DNA of 64,000 nucleotides from Stentor coeruleus (taxonomy: Eukaryota; Ciliophora; Heterotrichea; Heterotrichida; Stentoridae), in contig MPUH01000291.1 in assembly GCA_001970955.1 (NCBI GenBank), forward strand, positions 1 through 64,000, written 5' to 3'. A program made the translations under genes and the position numbers. Each line of letters starts with the position of its first letter. The stretch's first letter is position 1. The notes beneath the pieces are model-generated. The model was given only the letters and a program-made list of their open reading frames with translations, was not told where the DNA came from and ran no database searches. Shown one piece after another: positions 63,907-64,000 of this stretch.

Positions 63907-64000
63907 ATGATCCGTGTATGCGAAGAGCATGGCGAAGAGATTATGAGATGTAGTTGCTGCTTTGATCTTGTAACTTCAGCAGCCCTTTTTTCATCTGACG
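63907..64000 (+). CDS. start of a Cys/His-rich protein (partial)
   Basis: The frame is open from ATG at 63907 to the window end (31 codons): MIRVCEEHGEEIMRCSCCFD, then a short hydrophobic run. The CxxH...CxxC spacing looks like the first half of a B-box or similar zinc-binding domain. Too short for a firm call. Confidence 0.55.
   Translation, partial: MIRVCEEHGEEIMRCSCCFDLVTSAALFSSD

Noticed and set aside
1-64000. Mobile or virus-like elements, CRISPR arrays, telomere repeats
   Set aside because: No transposase, reverse transcriptase, integrase, capsid or repeat-spacer pattern seen; all long direct repeats but the 55 bp and promoter repeats are N-flanked contig overlaps.

Overview
The window looks like macronuclear DNA of a heterotrich ciliate, most probably Stentor coeruleus or a close relative. 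The DNA is AT-rich, the genes are densely packed on both strands, and the genetic code is the standard one (TAA, TAG and TGA all end clear genes; for example the Rab gene stops at TGA, and Trp is TGG). The strongest sign is a set of nine 15-16 nt introns recovered here by joining reading frames. All have GT...AG ends and an adenine exactly six bases from the 3' end, the known style of heterotrich introns. Most breaks that look like stop codons in otherwise good genes are these tiny introns.

Layout. 1-3.5 kb: a secreted purple acid phosphatase-like gene and a GSK3 kinase. 4.4-12.1 kb: cytoskeletal-looking genes (a small unknown protein, a central-motor kinesin, three coiled-coil proteins). 12.2-20 kb: a very long kelch/Cys-rich membrane protein and two further acid phosphatase paralogues. 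20-22.3 kb: a Rab2/4/14-like GTPase and a decayed RACK1 copy. 22.3-30.9 kb: a secreted DOMON protein, an N-myristoylated MORN protein and a giant P4-ATPase/guanylate cyclase fusion whose ATPase half has lost its catalytic motifs. 32-45 kb: C2H2 zinc finger, IQ protein of the C11orf65/MFI type, thioredoxin-like protein, EF-hand/C2/membrane protein, sulfide:quinone oxidoreductase and several unknowns. 45-51 kb: a Tudor/chromo-like protein, an SK-type K+ channel and an unknown tandem gene pair, one broken by two stops. 52-64 kb: a cyclic-nucleotide-binding protein next to a Na+/H+ exchanger with its own cNMP-like domain, a RanBP2-finger protein, a nucleotide-sugar transporter and the start of a further gene behind an unusual G-rich repeat.

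A cyclic nucleotide/Ca2+ theme runs through the window: guanylate cyclase, cNMP-binding protein, cNMP-domain exchanger, SK channel, EF-hand/C2 and IQ proteins. These are parts one would expect in control of cilia and contraction, though linkage alone does not prove a shared pathway.

The sequence is a scaffold. Eight single N bases each sit between two copies of the same 28-279 bp sequence; these are contig overlaps that were not merged, not real duplications. Four of the eight overlaps differ internally at one or more sites, which suggests two haplotypes. I found no tRNA, rRNA, CRISPR, transposon, virus-like element or telomere repeat.
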